A DNA stretch of 64,000 nucleotides from DATMRF01 sp035566435 (GTDB lineage Bacteria; Verrucomicrobiota; Verrucomicrobiia; Limisphaerales; UBA8199), in the NCBI GenBank assembly GCA_035566435.1, contig DATMRF010000136.1, positions 1-64,000 on the forward strand. The letters are read 5' to 3'. Shown one piece after another: positions 36,721-43,754 of this stretch (the first letter of the stretch is position 1; each line of letters opens with the position of its first letter). The notes under the pieces were generated by a model. That model was not told the origin of the DNA and searched no databases. It worked only from the letters and a program-made list of their open reading frames with translations. Both the position numbers and the translations under genes were made by a program.

Positions 36721-36851
36721 AATTCGAAGTTGAATTAGTGTACAAGTTCGAACAAGAGGCGTACGTCATGGCACGCCAGCTGGAAGTAAGTAAATTTTCG
36801 TTATCGGCGTCATCCCGGCTCGAAGGTGCTCCCATTCGGCCATCGTTGTAG
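36717..36851 (+). CDS. Tiny ORF, possibly truncated gene
   Basis: Forty-four codons from GTG 36717 (KFEVELVYKFEQEAYVMAR, SKFSLSASSRLEGAP). It reads like the N-terminal half of a small beta-strand protein cut short at 36851, shortly before the convergent gene at 36867. Status as a whole gene or a relic is unclear. Confidence 0.35.
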   Translation: MKFEVELVYKFEQEAYVMARQLEVSKFSLSASSRLEGAPIRPSL

Positions 36852-36866
36852 CTGGTGCGGGATTTG

Positions 36867-37961
36867 TCAAAGAATCGCTCCAGTCTTCCACTTGCCTTCA
36901 AAAAACTGACTGTCGTATTTGGCATTTTCTGACCCCGCAGGTTCACGGTCCAAAACTTCATCCTTGTCAATGTGGTTCAGGGACATTCCACACGTCACAA
37001 CACTCCCGTCATCAAGAACCAAAAATCGGCGGTGTGGCTTCGATGCCTGAACATACGTTCGAACTTCCCAGTTGGCCGCTCTTTCCGTGTTAATGTCTTT
37101 GAGCAGGCCAATTAGTGATTTCTTTTCTGTGGATTTCGACAAAGGACTTGGGGTTCCCAGAATGCGGAGAGATGGGCCGAACTTCGTTTCCATGTCGGCC
37201 AGTTTCAAAATTGTCTCCAGTGAACCCGTCGTTGTGTAAGGGTCGTGAATGCCGGTTACAGTCGATTTGCCGATAATGTTTTTTATTTTCCGAAGGTTGC
37301 GTGCTGGTTCACCCGCCACCAAACGTTCCTTTAACGGCATGCTGTTCGGTTCTGGTCCAAGGTCTTCCAACATCCGATTGCATAAATTCGTGAATTCTTC
37401 TTTGGCTCTTTGAAAAGGTCCGCCAACGTCCCTTCTCCTGATGGAATCATAAGGGAGCCCGTGCCACTTGATTTGGCGTAATGCGGTCAAATGCGGTGAA
37501 CTTTTATCGAAGATTTGGATAATTATCATTTCGGCCCTAGCCACGAGATTCTCAATTTTTACGCCATTCTCTTCGTCCAGAATAGAAACATTGTGGAGAA
37601 GAGATTTGATTTTGTCGTGTGCTCCAATGGCCCTGAACTCACGATTTTCTGTCTCCCATTGTTTCAGCCGTTCGATACCGGCCTCTGTAATCTGTATTCG
37701 TTTCCCGTCAGGGGAATACTGAATCCATTTGGCTTTTTTCCACTCGTCCAAAAGTTCAGGTGCGCTGAGAGTGGTTCCCTGTCTCGCCAACACCATATCA
37801 GTTTGGATTAGGGATACAAAAACGGACTCATCGGCCTGACCCCCGTAACGGTCAATGATGTACCTCCATGAGAAGACGGCAGCATTGCGAATATCGGAGT
37901 CACGGTGCAGTGGCTTCAAAAGACTTTTTACCTGTGCCAACAGTTGTGCTTCAGTGTTCAT
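36867..37961 (-). CDS. Winged-helix protein with PLD-like C-terminal region
   Basis: A 364-residue protein I cannot place in a named family. Residues 1-105 resemble a winged helix (DIRNAAVFSWRYIIDRYGGQ, SAPELLDEWKKAKWIQYSPDGKRIQITEAGIERLKQW). The central part is helical. The C-terminal 130 residues begin TGIHDPYTTTGSLETILKLAD and contain PHRRFLVLDDGSVVTCGMSL, an arrangement like the HxK/RF...D..G.S motif of degenerate phospholipase-D-fold domains seen in prokaryotic immune proteins. A GATAAT hexamer lies some 30 bases upstream. It sits in the accessory region near an Abi-alpha-like gene; a defence role is a working guess. Confidence 0.6.
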   Translation of the reverse strand: MNTEAQLLAQVKSLLKPLHRDSDIRNAAVFSWRYIIDRYGGQADESVFVSLIQTDMVLARQGTTLSAPELLDEWKKAKWIQYSPDGKRIQITEAGIERLKQWETENREFRAIGAHDKIKSLLHNVSILDEENGVKIENLVARAEMIIIQIFDKSSPHLTALRQIKWHGLPYDSIRRRDVGGPFQRAKEEFTNLCNRMLEDLGPEPNSMPLKERLVAGEPARNLRKIKNIIGKSTVTGIHDPYTTTGSLETILKLADMETKFGPSLRILGTPSPLSKSTEKKSLIGLLKDINTERAANWEVRTYVQASKPHRRFLVLDDGSVVTCGMSLNHIDKDEVLDREPAGSENAKYDSQFFEGKWKTGAIL

Positions 37962-38049
37962 TTAAAGGACGGTTGCTTTCTTCCAATTATCTTCAAAGAA
38001 ATCGCGGTCATGCTGGACACATTCCGACCCGGCTTCAATGCGGTCTAGC

Positions 38050-38297
38050 GCCTCCTCTTACCTGCGCCGAGGAGCGCCAGCCCTGCCGAGCCAGCGTATA
38101 CCGGTTTAACCGGGTGCCAAGCGCCGAGTGGATGGTTCGGTACTGGCCGCTCTGCTGCCGCCAGCGCCGCCACGGGCAACCTCATTATCCCGGCGCTGGG
38201 CCAGCTTCGCCGGGACGGCCCGGCTTACACCACGATGGCTAAACGCTAATGCGAGGCGTCATCACCTGACAGAGCATTCTGCGACCATTGCCGTCCA
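38050..38297. repeat. GC-rich imperfect palindrome element, copy 1
   Basis: Around 38188-38223 is a 35-base block (CGGCGCTGGGCCAGC, then GGGACGGCCCGG) found again at about 38790-38824; a GCTGCCGCCAGCGC stretch lies before it here and after it, inverted, in the other copy. The frames crossing this region all shadow the repeat. A related GGGCCGGGACGGCCCGGCC sequence is at 42448-42466. Confidence 0.5.
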
Positions 38298-38777
38298 ATG
38301 AATCGTATGAAACCAAATATTGCACTCACGCTGGTTGCAGTGGCATTCGCTGCGACAGGAAATTGCGCGTTCGGATTGAGCCTTAGTCTCCCGCAGCCCG
38401 AGATATTCTTTCCGCAGGGCTACGACACCAATCGGGCAAATCAGGTGCGTTCCGTTCTCCGCGCCGACAAATTCAAGTATCTGGGTGGATTGACCAGCTA
38501 TTGGGAACCAGAGTGGTCCACCACGCTGGTCTATGAGGGAGATGGACAGGCATTGACGACGTTTCTTGCCGCCTTGAATGAGGTCAAGGGAATGAGCGTG
38601 CGCCTCACGTTCTCCAGCGACCTTTCCAAGGAGACTGGCAGCGCCCTTCAAGCGGGCAGTTGGTGGGTTAGGTACTCCCACACGATGCCGGACACGATTA
38701 CCGTCCGTATCAATCTGGCGGCTCAGTCTTTGGGCGGCGACAAGTTCGAGTTGCGATTACCGAAGGCCAAAACCTGA
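38298..38777 (+). CDS. Secreted hypothetical protein
   Basis: A 159-residue exported protein. Signal peptide: KPNIALTLVAVAFAATGNCAFG. The rest is alpha/beta with VRSVLRADKFKYLGGLTSYWEPEWSTTLVYEG and VRINLAAQSLGGDKFELRLP, no known domain. ATG 38298 or 38307. No ribosome-binding site is seen. It is flanked on both sides by the GC-rich palindrome element, as a cassette would be. Confidence 0.6.
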   Translation: MNRMKPNIALTLVAVAFAATGNCAFGLSLSLPQPEIFFPQGYDTNRANQVRSVLRADKFKYLGGLTSYWEPEWSTTLVYEGDGQALTTFLAALNEVKGMSVRLTFSSDLSKETGSALQAGSWWVRYSHTMPDTITVRINLAAQSLGGDKFELRLPKAKT

Positions 38778-38785
38778 CGCCGAAT

Positions 38786-38830
38786 GCCCCGGCGCTGGGC
38801 CAGTTTCGCGGGGACGGCCCGACCTGAAGC
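38786..38830. repeat. GC-rich imperfect palindrome element, copy 2
   Basis: Second copy of the block described at 38188-38223, differing at three or four positions; it directly follows the stop of the secreted hypothetical gene. Confidence 0.5.
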
Positions 38831-38906
38831 TGCGCTGGCGGCAGCCCTTAGCCCGGTGGCACGACCGTACCCAACGAACGCGCCAAGCAGTCCCAGCGAG
38901 AACGTC

Positions 38907-39572
38907 TTATGGATTGCAGTAATCGTCGGGGTCGTATTGGGTGTGGTCGATGGCGACGCTCTCGCAAGGAGCTTTGCCGTCCGGAGACTTGTACCAATCA
39001 GTCTTCCAGACGGTATCAAAAATCGACGAACAAGTTTTAGCGGAACTGGAGTCCCATACACAATGGCTAGTGTGCAAACAGGTGGTTTTGTGCCACCACA
39101 CGCCGACATCTTGGTCACAGGTGGGAGTTTTGGTTCGAAGACTGGACACCTCGCAATGGCCTTTGCCCCAAATGTGTTCCCCGTTCTTTCGACCCTTACC
39201 AACCGTGTAGTCGAACAACTCTTCGGAAGAACGGAACGGCACCTTATGAATGCGCAGCTTGTTAGGCTGGTTGGTTCCCCTGTGCTGCTCCTCCCAATCA
39301 CGCGCAACGCGTCTAGCCAAGTCCTCGGCAGTTTTCTTGTTGTTTTTGCCTTTCAGAAAGTAAGCGTTGCGCCCATCAGGAGACACTACGCCCAAAATGG
39401 CGTGCTTCAGGTTATCCAAAGTCTTTGTTGCTTCCTCTGACTTGGCAGACACAGTTTCAGCGGATAAGCAGACTCTGGCGTTGCATAATACCAACAATCC
39501 CCCTAGTGCGATGGCAGCAGCAGCATTGCAGGTATGCGAGGCGGGCCGCGAAGGCAGTCCGGTGCTTGTCAT
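38907..39572 (-). CDS. Secreted Cys-rich hypothetical protein
   Basis: A 221-residue exported protein. The signal peptide is AAAAIALGGLLVLCNARVCLS after a short Ser/Pro stretch. The middle has a basic helix (NNKKTAEDLARRVARDWEEQH) and the C-terminus holds seven or more Cys (CEVSSLRTKTPTCDQD, CLHTSHCVWD, TCSSIFD, CESVAIDH, CNP), probably disulphide-bonded. ATG 39572 was chosen because a TATCCT hexamer lies exactly six bases before it and the signal peptide begins there. Function unknown. Confidence 0.6.
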   Translation of the reverse strand: MTSTGLPSRPASHTCNAAAAIALGGLLVLCNARVCLSAETVSAKSEEATKTLDNLKHAILGVVSPDGRNAYFLKGKNNKKTAEDLARRVARDWEEQHRGTNQPNKLRIHKVPFRSSEELFDYTVGKGRKNGEHIWGKGHCEVSSLRTKTPTCDQDVGVWWHKTTCLHTSHCVWDSSSAKTCSSIFDTVWKTDWYKSPDGKAPCESVAIDHTQYDPDDYCNP

Positions 39573-39578
39573 GGGTTT

Positions 39579-39584
39579 AGGATA
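39579..39584 (-). promoter_or_regulatory. -10 hexamer of a leaderless gene
   Basis: TATCCT on the minus strand, six bases before the ATG at 39572, with no ribosome-binding site between. A transcript from it would start at or next to the start codon. The -35 is weak. Confidence 0.45.
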
Positions 39585-39699
39585 CGGAGCTCGTCGCCAT
39601 CCGTCCAGTCGACCTCTCACGCGCATTGTTCGCCCTCTAATCGTCGGCGGCTGACGCCACGCCCGCGCCGCCATGGTCGGCATCGTCGTGCTGGTCGTG

Positions 39700-39768
39700 G
39701 GCCAAAGCCGCGCCCGGAGCCGGGGCCGAGCAGCGTGAAGGCCACGACCACGGGGCACGTGTCGCAAC
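39700..39768. repeat. Upstream GC-rich module, copy 1
   Basis: GGAGCCGGGGCCGAGCAGCG, then GAAGGCCACGACCACGGGGCAC. Matches 41605-41651 and 43585-43625 (GCCGG..CCGG.CAGCATGA..GGCCAC). It precedes the promoter of the HEAT-repeat gene, and copy 2 precedes its paralogue. Confidence 0.5.
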
Positions 39769-39794
39769 GTTCTCGATTTTCGCAGTCACCTCGG

Positions 39795-39800
39795 TATACT
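39795..39800 (+). promoter_or_regulatory. -10 hexamer of a leaderless gene
   Basis: TATACT, then GCCAGC, then GTG at 39807. The same TATACT-GCCAGC-start arrangement, with the preceding TCTCGAT, recurs at 41685. No ribosome-binding site. Confidence 0.55.
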
Positions 39801-39806
39801 GCCAGC

Positions 39807-40607
39807 GTGAGAAAGCGGGTCCAAATTGCGCTTGCCCTTTTGCTCGTCGTTATTGCTGGCGTGATTGCGTGGCAGGTGCTGCGCGAGCGCGAGCCGGTTT
39901 ATCAGGGAAAGACTCTGGATGCTTGGCTGCAAGAATACGTCGCCGCCGAGTATCAGTCTCCAGTCACCGAAGAAACAGCCGCAACCCGTGGAGCGGCAAC
40001 TGCTATTCGCCGCATGGGCACGAATGCGTTGCCATTCTTGGTTCAAATGGTTCGCGCAAAGGATTCACCCTTCAAACGCTTCGTCACAGTCGTCGCTCGC
40101 AACCAAAGCCTGATTCGGGTGCATTTGCGAACCGACAAGGAAATTCACAACATGGCGGTTGTCGGGTTTTACGTTCTTGGGCCGATTGGAAGGGACGCTG
40201 TGCCTGTGTTGGTTGAGTTGCTAAACGACCACGACCCTGATGTTCGGTTAAGCGCTGCGGGTTGCTTGGGCAATATCGGGCCTGATGCAACGGTTGCCGT
40301 TCCGGCGCTTCTTTCGTTCCTGAACGATACGAACAGAATCGTTCGATTCGCTATCACGGTAGATTTGGGCCGGATTCACATGGATGCCGAACTCGTCGTG
40401 CCAATCCTCATCACAAATCTGACTAAATCGAACGCTATCCTCCCCACCACCATCAACGTGCTCGGCAAGTTTGGACAGCAAGCCAAGCCAGCGAGTCTTG
40501 CTCTTCTGCAATTCCTCAACGACGAGAATGAATATGTCCGAGTAGAGGCGACCAATGCGCTCCTGCAAATCGACCCCGAAGCCGCCGCCAAGGCGGGCGT
40601 GAAGTGA
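39807..40607 (+). CDS. Membrane-anchored HEAT-repeat protein 1
   Basis: A 266-residue protein with one N-terminal helix (IALALLLVVIAGVIAWQVL) and HEAT-like repeats (GRDAVPVLVELLNDHDPDVRLSAAGCLGNIGP, ATVAVPALLSFLNDTNRIVRF, KPASLALLQFLNDENEYVRVEATNALLQIDP). The start (RKRVQIAL) and the end (IDPEAAAKAGVK) are shared with the paralogue at 41697, while the middle differs. It starts with GTG 39807, six bases after TATACT. Such short anchored HEAT proteins are common in Verrucomicrobia and have no assigned function; protein binding is likely. Confidence 0.75.
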   Translation: MRKRVQIALALLLVVIAGVIAWQVLREREPVYQGKTLDAWLQEYVAAEYQSPVTEETAATRGAATAIRRMGTNALPFLVQMVRAKDSPFKRFVTVVARNQSLIRVHLRTDKEIHNMAVVGFYVLGPIGRDAVPVLVELLNDHDPDVRLSAAGCLGNIGPDATVAVPALLSFLNDTNRIVRFAITVDLGRIHMDAELVVPILITNLTKSNAILPTTINVLGKFGQQAKPASLALLQFLNDENEYVRVEATNALLQIDPEAAAKAGVK

Positions 40608-40750
40608 CGGCGATGTCCGGCAGACGGATTTAGTATACACCAAAATGAGTTCGTCTGTCGAGGCGACGTTAGCAACCGCCAGACGCGGACCTCATGTCAG
40701 GCGGCTTGGGAGCACGGCACTCTCCGGGCGACCCGATTAGACAGGCAAGG

Positions 40751-41173
40751 TCATTGGTGAAACGCTCTCGCCATAATCCGCAATCCAAGCGCAAGCGCTA
40801 AACACAAAAGGCCGAAGCCAACATAGCTGATAAAGGTGACAACGATGACTCGCAACCACGGCCACGGTGGCACGCTGCGTCGTGAGCACAGTGCGACCAC
40901 TCCAATCGCCAGAAGGCAGCCCACCAAAACACTAGCAACCATCATCAGCAAGGCCGGGCCATTCGCAGAAACGGCAATCCTCATTAAGCCAAAAAGCAAA
41001 ATGGCTCCCGAAACTATCGTGGCCCGGACCACTGTGCTGCATTGCTGAACAGTGGCAGCCTCTTCCGGCAAGGGAGGCGCGGGGGGCGTAACTTCTGTGA
41101 GGTCATACCCGTCAACGGCGCAGATGGTCGCTTCGTTGGGGTAATCCTTGCCGCACCAAGAGCATTTCTTCAT
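40751..41173 (-). CDS. Zinc-ribbon membrane protein, four-helix
   Basis: A 140-residue protein. The N-terminal motif KKCSWCGKDYPNEATICAVDG is a two-Cys-pair ribbon lacking the final Cys spacing of the other two zinc-ribbon proteins here. Three or four membrane helices follow (TIVSGAILLFGLMRIAVSA, ALLMMVASVLVGCLLAIGVVALC, VIVVTFISYVGFGLLCLALAL). ATG 41173 chosen; the frame extends eight codons further up. Function unknown. Confidence 0.65.
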   Translation of the reverse strand: MKKCSWCGKDYPNEATICAVDGYDLTEVTPPAPPLPEEAATVQQCSTVVRATIVSGAILLFGLMRIAVSANGPALLMMVASVLVGCLLAIGVVALCSRRSVPPWPWLRVIVVTFISYVGFGLLCLALALGLRIMARAFHQ

Positions 41174-41320
41174 ACGCGAGTGCAACGCAGTCTGCACTTA
41201 TTCAACCGACCATCGGCTCGTAGATTGAGCCGTGCGATTTCAACATGCAATCCGTTTCATGCCGGAGGTTTGTGTGCTCCGACACCTCTCAATCAACACA
41301 GGCCCGGCTCATGCCCACCT

Positions 41321-41560
41321 TCAGCCCCGGTCAATAAATTCCAGTAATTCGTCCGGGTCGCCAATGGCCTTGACGTTGCCGTCATCGTCGCAGAGGACAA
41401 TGCCGCGCTCCACGCCTGCATGGTCCGCATAGCCGGGCGAGAACTCCTCACTATCGCCGTTGCTGACGAAAACGACGGTGGCATAGCCGCCGTTGTGCTG
41501 GACCCGGTCACCTGCGTGAACCTCTTCGCCGCTCGCATAATGTAGAAGCTCAGAGTCCAT
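41321..41560 (-). CDS. Small conserved-looking hypothetical protein
   Basis: A 79-residue protein (MDSELLHYASGEEVHAGDRV, then GYATVVFVSNGDSEEFSPGY, ERGIVLCDDDGNVKAIG, DELLEFIDRG). The pattern of acidic turns and beta-strands looks like a real fold, and I recall similar short proteins as solitary genes in several phyla, but there is no assigned function. A longer frame from 41647 adds residues that do not look coding. Another frame on the same strand (41293-41679) is a shadow. Confidence 0.6.
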   Translation of the reverse strand: MDSELLHYASGEEVHAGDRVQHNGGYATVVFVSNGDSEEFSPGYADHAGVERGIVLCDDDGNVKAIGDPDELLEFIDRG

Positions 41561-41604
41561 AACGTGTAGCAACGTATCCGCCGTGCCTTGGTTTGCAAGC
41601 GTCC

Positions 41605-41660
41605 GGTGCCGGTACCGGCCAGCATGATGGCCACGGTCACGGCGCACAGTGTCTCAACAT
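41605..41660. repeat. Upstream GC-rich module, copy 2
   Basis: GTGCCGGTACCGGCCAGCAT and GATGGCCACGGTCACGGCGC match copies at 39713 and 43590; it is directly followed by the TATACT promoter of the second HEAT-repeat gene. Confidence 0.5.
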
Positions 41661-41684
41661 TCTCGATTTCCGTCGTCACCTCGG

Positions 41685-41690
41685 TATACT
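41685..41690 (+). promoter_or_regulatory. -10 hexamer of a leaderless gene
   Basis: TATACT, then GCCAGC, then ATG at 41697, identical in spacing and nearly in sequence to the site at 39795. Confidence 0.55.
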
Positions 41691-41696
41691 GCCAGC

Positions 41697-42413
41697 ATGC
41701 GAAAGCGGGTCCAAATCGCGCTCGCCGTTTTGCTCGTCGCTGTTGCTGGCGTGACTCTGTGGCAAGTGGTGCGAGAGCCTGAACCGGCTTATCAGGGGAG
41801 GCCCGTGAGCTACTGGATTAGCCGCTGGGGAGACATTTACGCGCCTTGGAATGCCGATTACCCAGATTATGACCGGGGGCCGATTGGTTGGCTTCCCGCC
41901 GCCGACTCCAACGCGATTCCGTTTTTGGTCAAAGCTCTGAAGCGCCGGGATGGGTTGCTCGGTAGAGCCTATCCAAGGATGTGGCTTGGATTGCCCCCTT
42001 GGATACGAGCGCGACTGCCCAGACCTATTCTTGCAGGGCTGGTTCGAGTGAACGCGGCTTTTGCCTTGGGTCAGATGGGGGCGGCTGGCAGACCGGCGGT
42101 CCCAGCGTTGCTTCAAGCGCTAAGAGAGAATAAGTCTCGAAGGGAGACGGCTTTGTTGTGTCTCGCTCTGGGCAAGATTGGGAAACAGGAGCAGGCTGTC
42201 AAAGCAACGCTGCGGGCAACGTTGAGCGATAAACGCCCCGGCGTTCGTTCGGCGACAGCCGATGCCTTGGCCGTGATGGGTGGCTCGGCCAAAGACGCAG
42301 TGCCCGCTTTGGTCAGGTGCCTCGATGACCAAGACCGCGACACTCGCCATTCAATAAGCAACGCGCTCAAGGCCATCGACCCCGAAGCCGCCGCTAAAGC
42401 GGGCGTGAAGTGA
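41697..42413 (+). CDS. Membrane-anchored HEAT-repeat protein 2
   Basis: A 238-residue paralogue of the protein at 39807. The N-terminus (RKRVQIALAVLLVAVAGVTLWQV without a break longer than the anchor) and the C-terminus (AIDPEAAAKAGVK) are nearly the same. The middle has a different extra-membrane part with Trp/Tyr/Pro-rich turns, then HEAT repeats (RVNAAFALGQMGAAGRPAVPAL, RSATADALAVMGGSAKDAVPALVRC). ATG 41697 lies six bases after TATACT with no ribosome-binding site. The conserved ends around a divergent centre suggest selection for variety or gene conversion. Confidence 0.75.
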   Translation: MRKRVQIALAVLLVAVAGVTLWQVVREPEPAYQGRPVSYWISRWGDIYAPWNADYPDYDRGPIGWLPAADSNAIPFLVKALKRRDGLLGRAYPRMWLGLPPWIRARLPRPILAGLVRVNAAFALGQMGAAGRPAVPALLQALRENKSRRETALLCLALGKIGKQEQAVKATLRATLSDKRPGVRSATADALAVMGGSAKDAVPALVRCLDDQDRDTRHSISNALKAIDPEAAAKAGVK

Positions 42414-42546
42414 TCAGGGCCAGCGCCGCGCCCGGAACTAGGGCCGGGACGGCCCGGCCTCAGCCCTCAGTACGCTAAGAGCGGAGCGCTGGAGTGAAGG
42501 GAATCAGGCATCTTCCCCAAAGTGCCCAGCGCGGGGTGGTCGAAGG

Positions 42547-42744
42547 TTACTGTCCGTCATGGCTGAAAATGTCCTCGACGGGGATTTTGAATAGCCGCGC
42601 CATCTTAAAGGCAAGCGGTAGGCTTGGGTCGTACCTTTCATTTTCAATGGCATTGATGGTTTGCCGCGACACCCCCAACTTCTCGGCCAAATCCAGTTGC
42701 GACCATTCTTTGGCTGCCCGCAATTCGTGCAATCGGTTTTTCAT
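42547..42744 (-). CDS. XRE-family transcriptional regulator
   Basis: A 65-residue HTH repressor (NRLHELRAAKEWSQLDLAEK, LGVSRQTINAIENERYDPSL, AFKMARLFKIPVEDIF). It overlaps the stop of the upstream membrane gene by four bases (ATGA at 42741-42744), so the two are co-translated. This XRE-plus-membrane-protein pair is common in bacteria. It likely controls the shared promoter at 43191-43219, where an 8-bp inverted repeat overlaps the -10. Confidence 0.85.
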   Translation of the reverse strand: MKNRLHELRAAKEWSQLDLAEKLGVSRQTINAIENERYDPSLPLAFKMARLFKIPVEDIFSHDGQ

Positions 42745-43184
42745 CGGTAGCGGCGGTTGAAGATGGCGTTTCCGAGAATGTAGAGCACGATGATGGCCGC
42801 AAACGTCCCTTCCCAGCCGAGGCCGTATTGCACCCGGGTTGATGAAAGCAATCCGTAGCCTCCCAGTAGGCTCATGGCCGTAGCGAGAAAGACGGTTCCG
42901 GTAGTCGCAAAGAGACTGGCTTCGAGTTGGATTCGGCGCTGCAATTCGTCCATGCCGCCAATCCATCGCGCAATGCTTCGCACGTAGAGCAGACTCGGCA
43001 ACAACGGACTCAGTGCAACGACTGTTCTTAATGCAGCACCCCAATCGGGGTGGTGCTGCAACAGCCAGCGAGTCACAAAGACCACAAGCAGAGCTATCAG
43101 TGCCCACGCATTCAGTCGCATGTCAGCCCGTAACGAATAGTGACGTCCGGGTCGAACCGCTTCAGGTAATATCGATTTGTTCAT
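42741..43184 (-). CDS. Membrane protein paired with XRE regulator
   Basis: A 147-residue protein with about four helices (LNAWALIALLVVFVTRWLL, VVALSPLLPSLLYVRSIARW, LFATTGTVFLATAMSLLGG, GTFAAIIVLYILGNAIF). The motif WIGGMDELQRRIQLEA between helices 2 and 3 is typical of this small family. ATG 43184 was chosen; it is six bases from TACACT in a consensus promoter, so it is the likeliest leaderless start in the window. Function unknown, presumably linked to the XRE partner. Confidence 0.75.
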   Translation of the reverse strand: MNKSILPEAVRPGRHYSLRADMRLNAWALIALLVVFVTRWLLQHHPDWGAALRTVVALSPLLPSLLYVRSIARWIGGMDELQRRIQLEASLFATTGTVFLATAMSLLGGYGLLSSTRVQYGLGWEGTFAAIIVLYILGNAIFNRRYR

Positions 43185-43190
43185 ACGTCT

Positions 43191-43219
43191 AGTGTAAAGG
43201 ATGCTTGCCATAGTGTCAA
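43191..43219 (-). promoter_or_regulatory. Strong promoter, TTGACA-N17-TACACT
   Basis: On the minus strand TTGACA (43214-43219) and TACACT (43191-43196) are 17 bases apart. The start codon at 43184 is six bases beyond the -10, so transcription should begin at the ATG. Confidence 0.75.
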
Positions 43220-43232
43220 GCGTGCTTTACAC
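43192..43232. promoter_or_regulatory. Inverted repeat overlapping the -10
   Basis: GTGTAAAG (43192-43199) and CTTTACAC (43225-43232) are perfect inverted arms 25 bases apart, one over the -10 and the other just upstream of the -35. A candidate site for the XRE repressor encoded in this operon. Confidence 0.5.
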
Positions 43233-43607
43233 CGCTTCTTAGCTGTTCTCAAGGGTGCTGCTCGACGACAAGCCGTTCTGGATTGGACAGGGGGTTCTTG
43301 CGGTCGCCGGGCTGGCTGTGTTGGCCTCAGCGCCGGTTGCTCCGTATGCCACTGCGTTGGGCGTGACGAGTTGCGTTTGTTGCACGCTCGTCCTGCTCCG
43401 GCAGTTCCGGGCCGTCCGCCCGGCGTGAGGGATGTTCTGGAAAGATGGGCGGGCTAATCGGCTCAACGGGAGGATTGCCCTCCCCGCTCGCACGACACCG
43501 TAGATACGGGGGCCGCGTTTGGCGGTCCCAGATGCCTGCGGCTTCCATGCTGACCGCCCCGGCGCTGAGCAGCGCCGCCTTCGGAGCCGGGGGGCCGACC
43601 AGCATGA
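43233..43607. other. Intergenic with GC-rich module copy 3
   Basis: No convincing gene; the frames at 43239-43493 and 43327-43620 lack domains. The GC-rich module (CGGAGCCGGGGGGCCGACCAGC, in two parts) lies at 43585-43606 just before the small ORF. Confidence 0.4.
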
Positions 43608-43754
43608 ATGGCCACCACACGGCGGCAGTCCAAGGAGGTTGCCTGCGCCGAGGAGCGCAAACGCATCCGTCGCGAACTGGGCAAGCGCTGCGGGTACGAG
43701 ACTGAAGGGATGGCGTGGGTTGCGCAGACGCTGGACGAAGCCATGGAGGCTTGA
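43608..43754 (+). CDS. Small charged protein, 48 residues
   Basis: From ATG 43608: MATTRRQSKEVACAEERKRI, followed by RRELGKRCGYETEGMAWVAQ and a short acidic end. It is strongly amphipathic and reads like a real small protein or the N-terminus of one. It starts inside copy 3 of the GC-rich module, at the place where the HEAT genes have their promoter, and it shares a 17-base stretch (CCTGCGCCGAGGAGCGC) with 38060. No family recognised. Confidence 0.4.
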   Translation: MATTRRQSKEVACAEERKRIRRELGKRCGYETEGMAWVAQTLDEAMEA

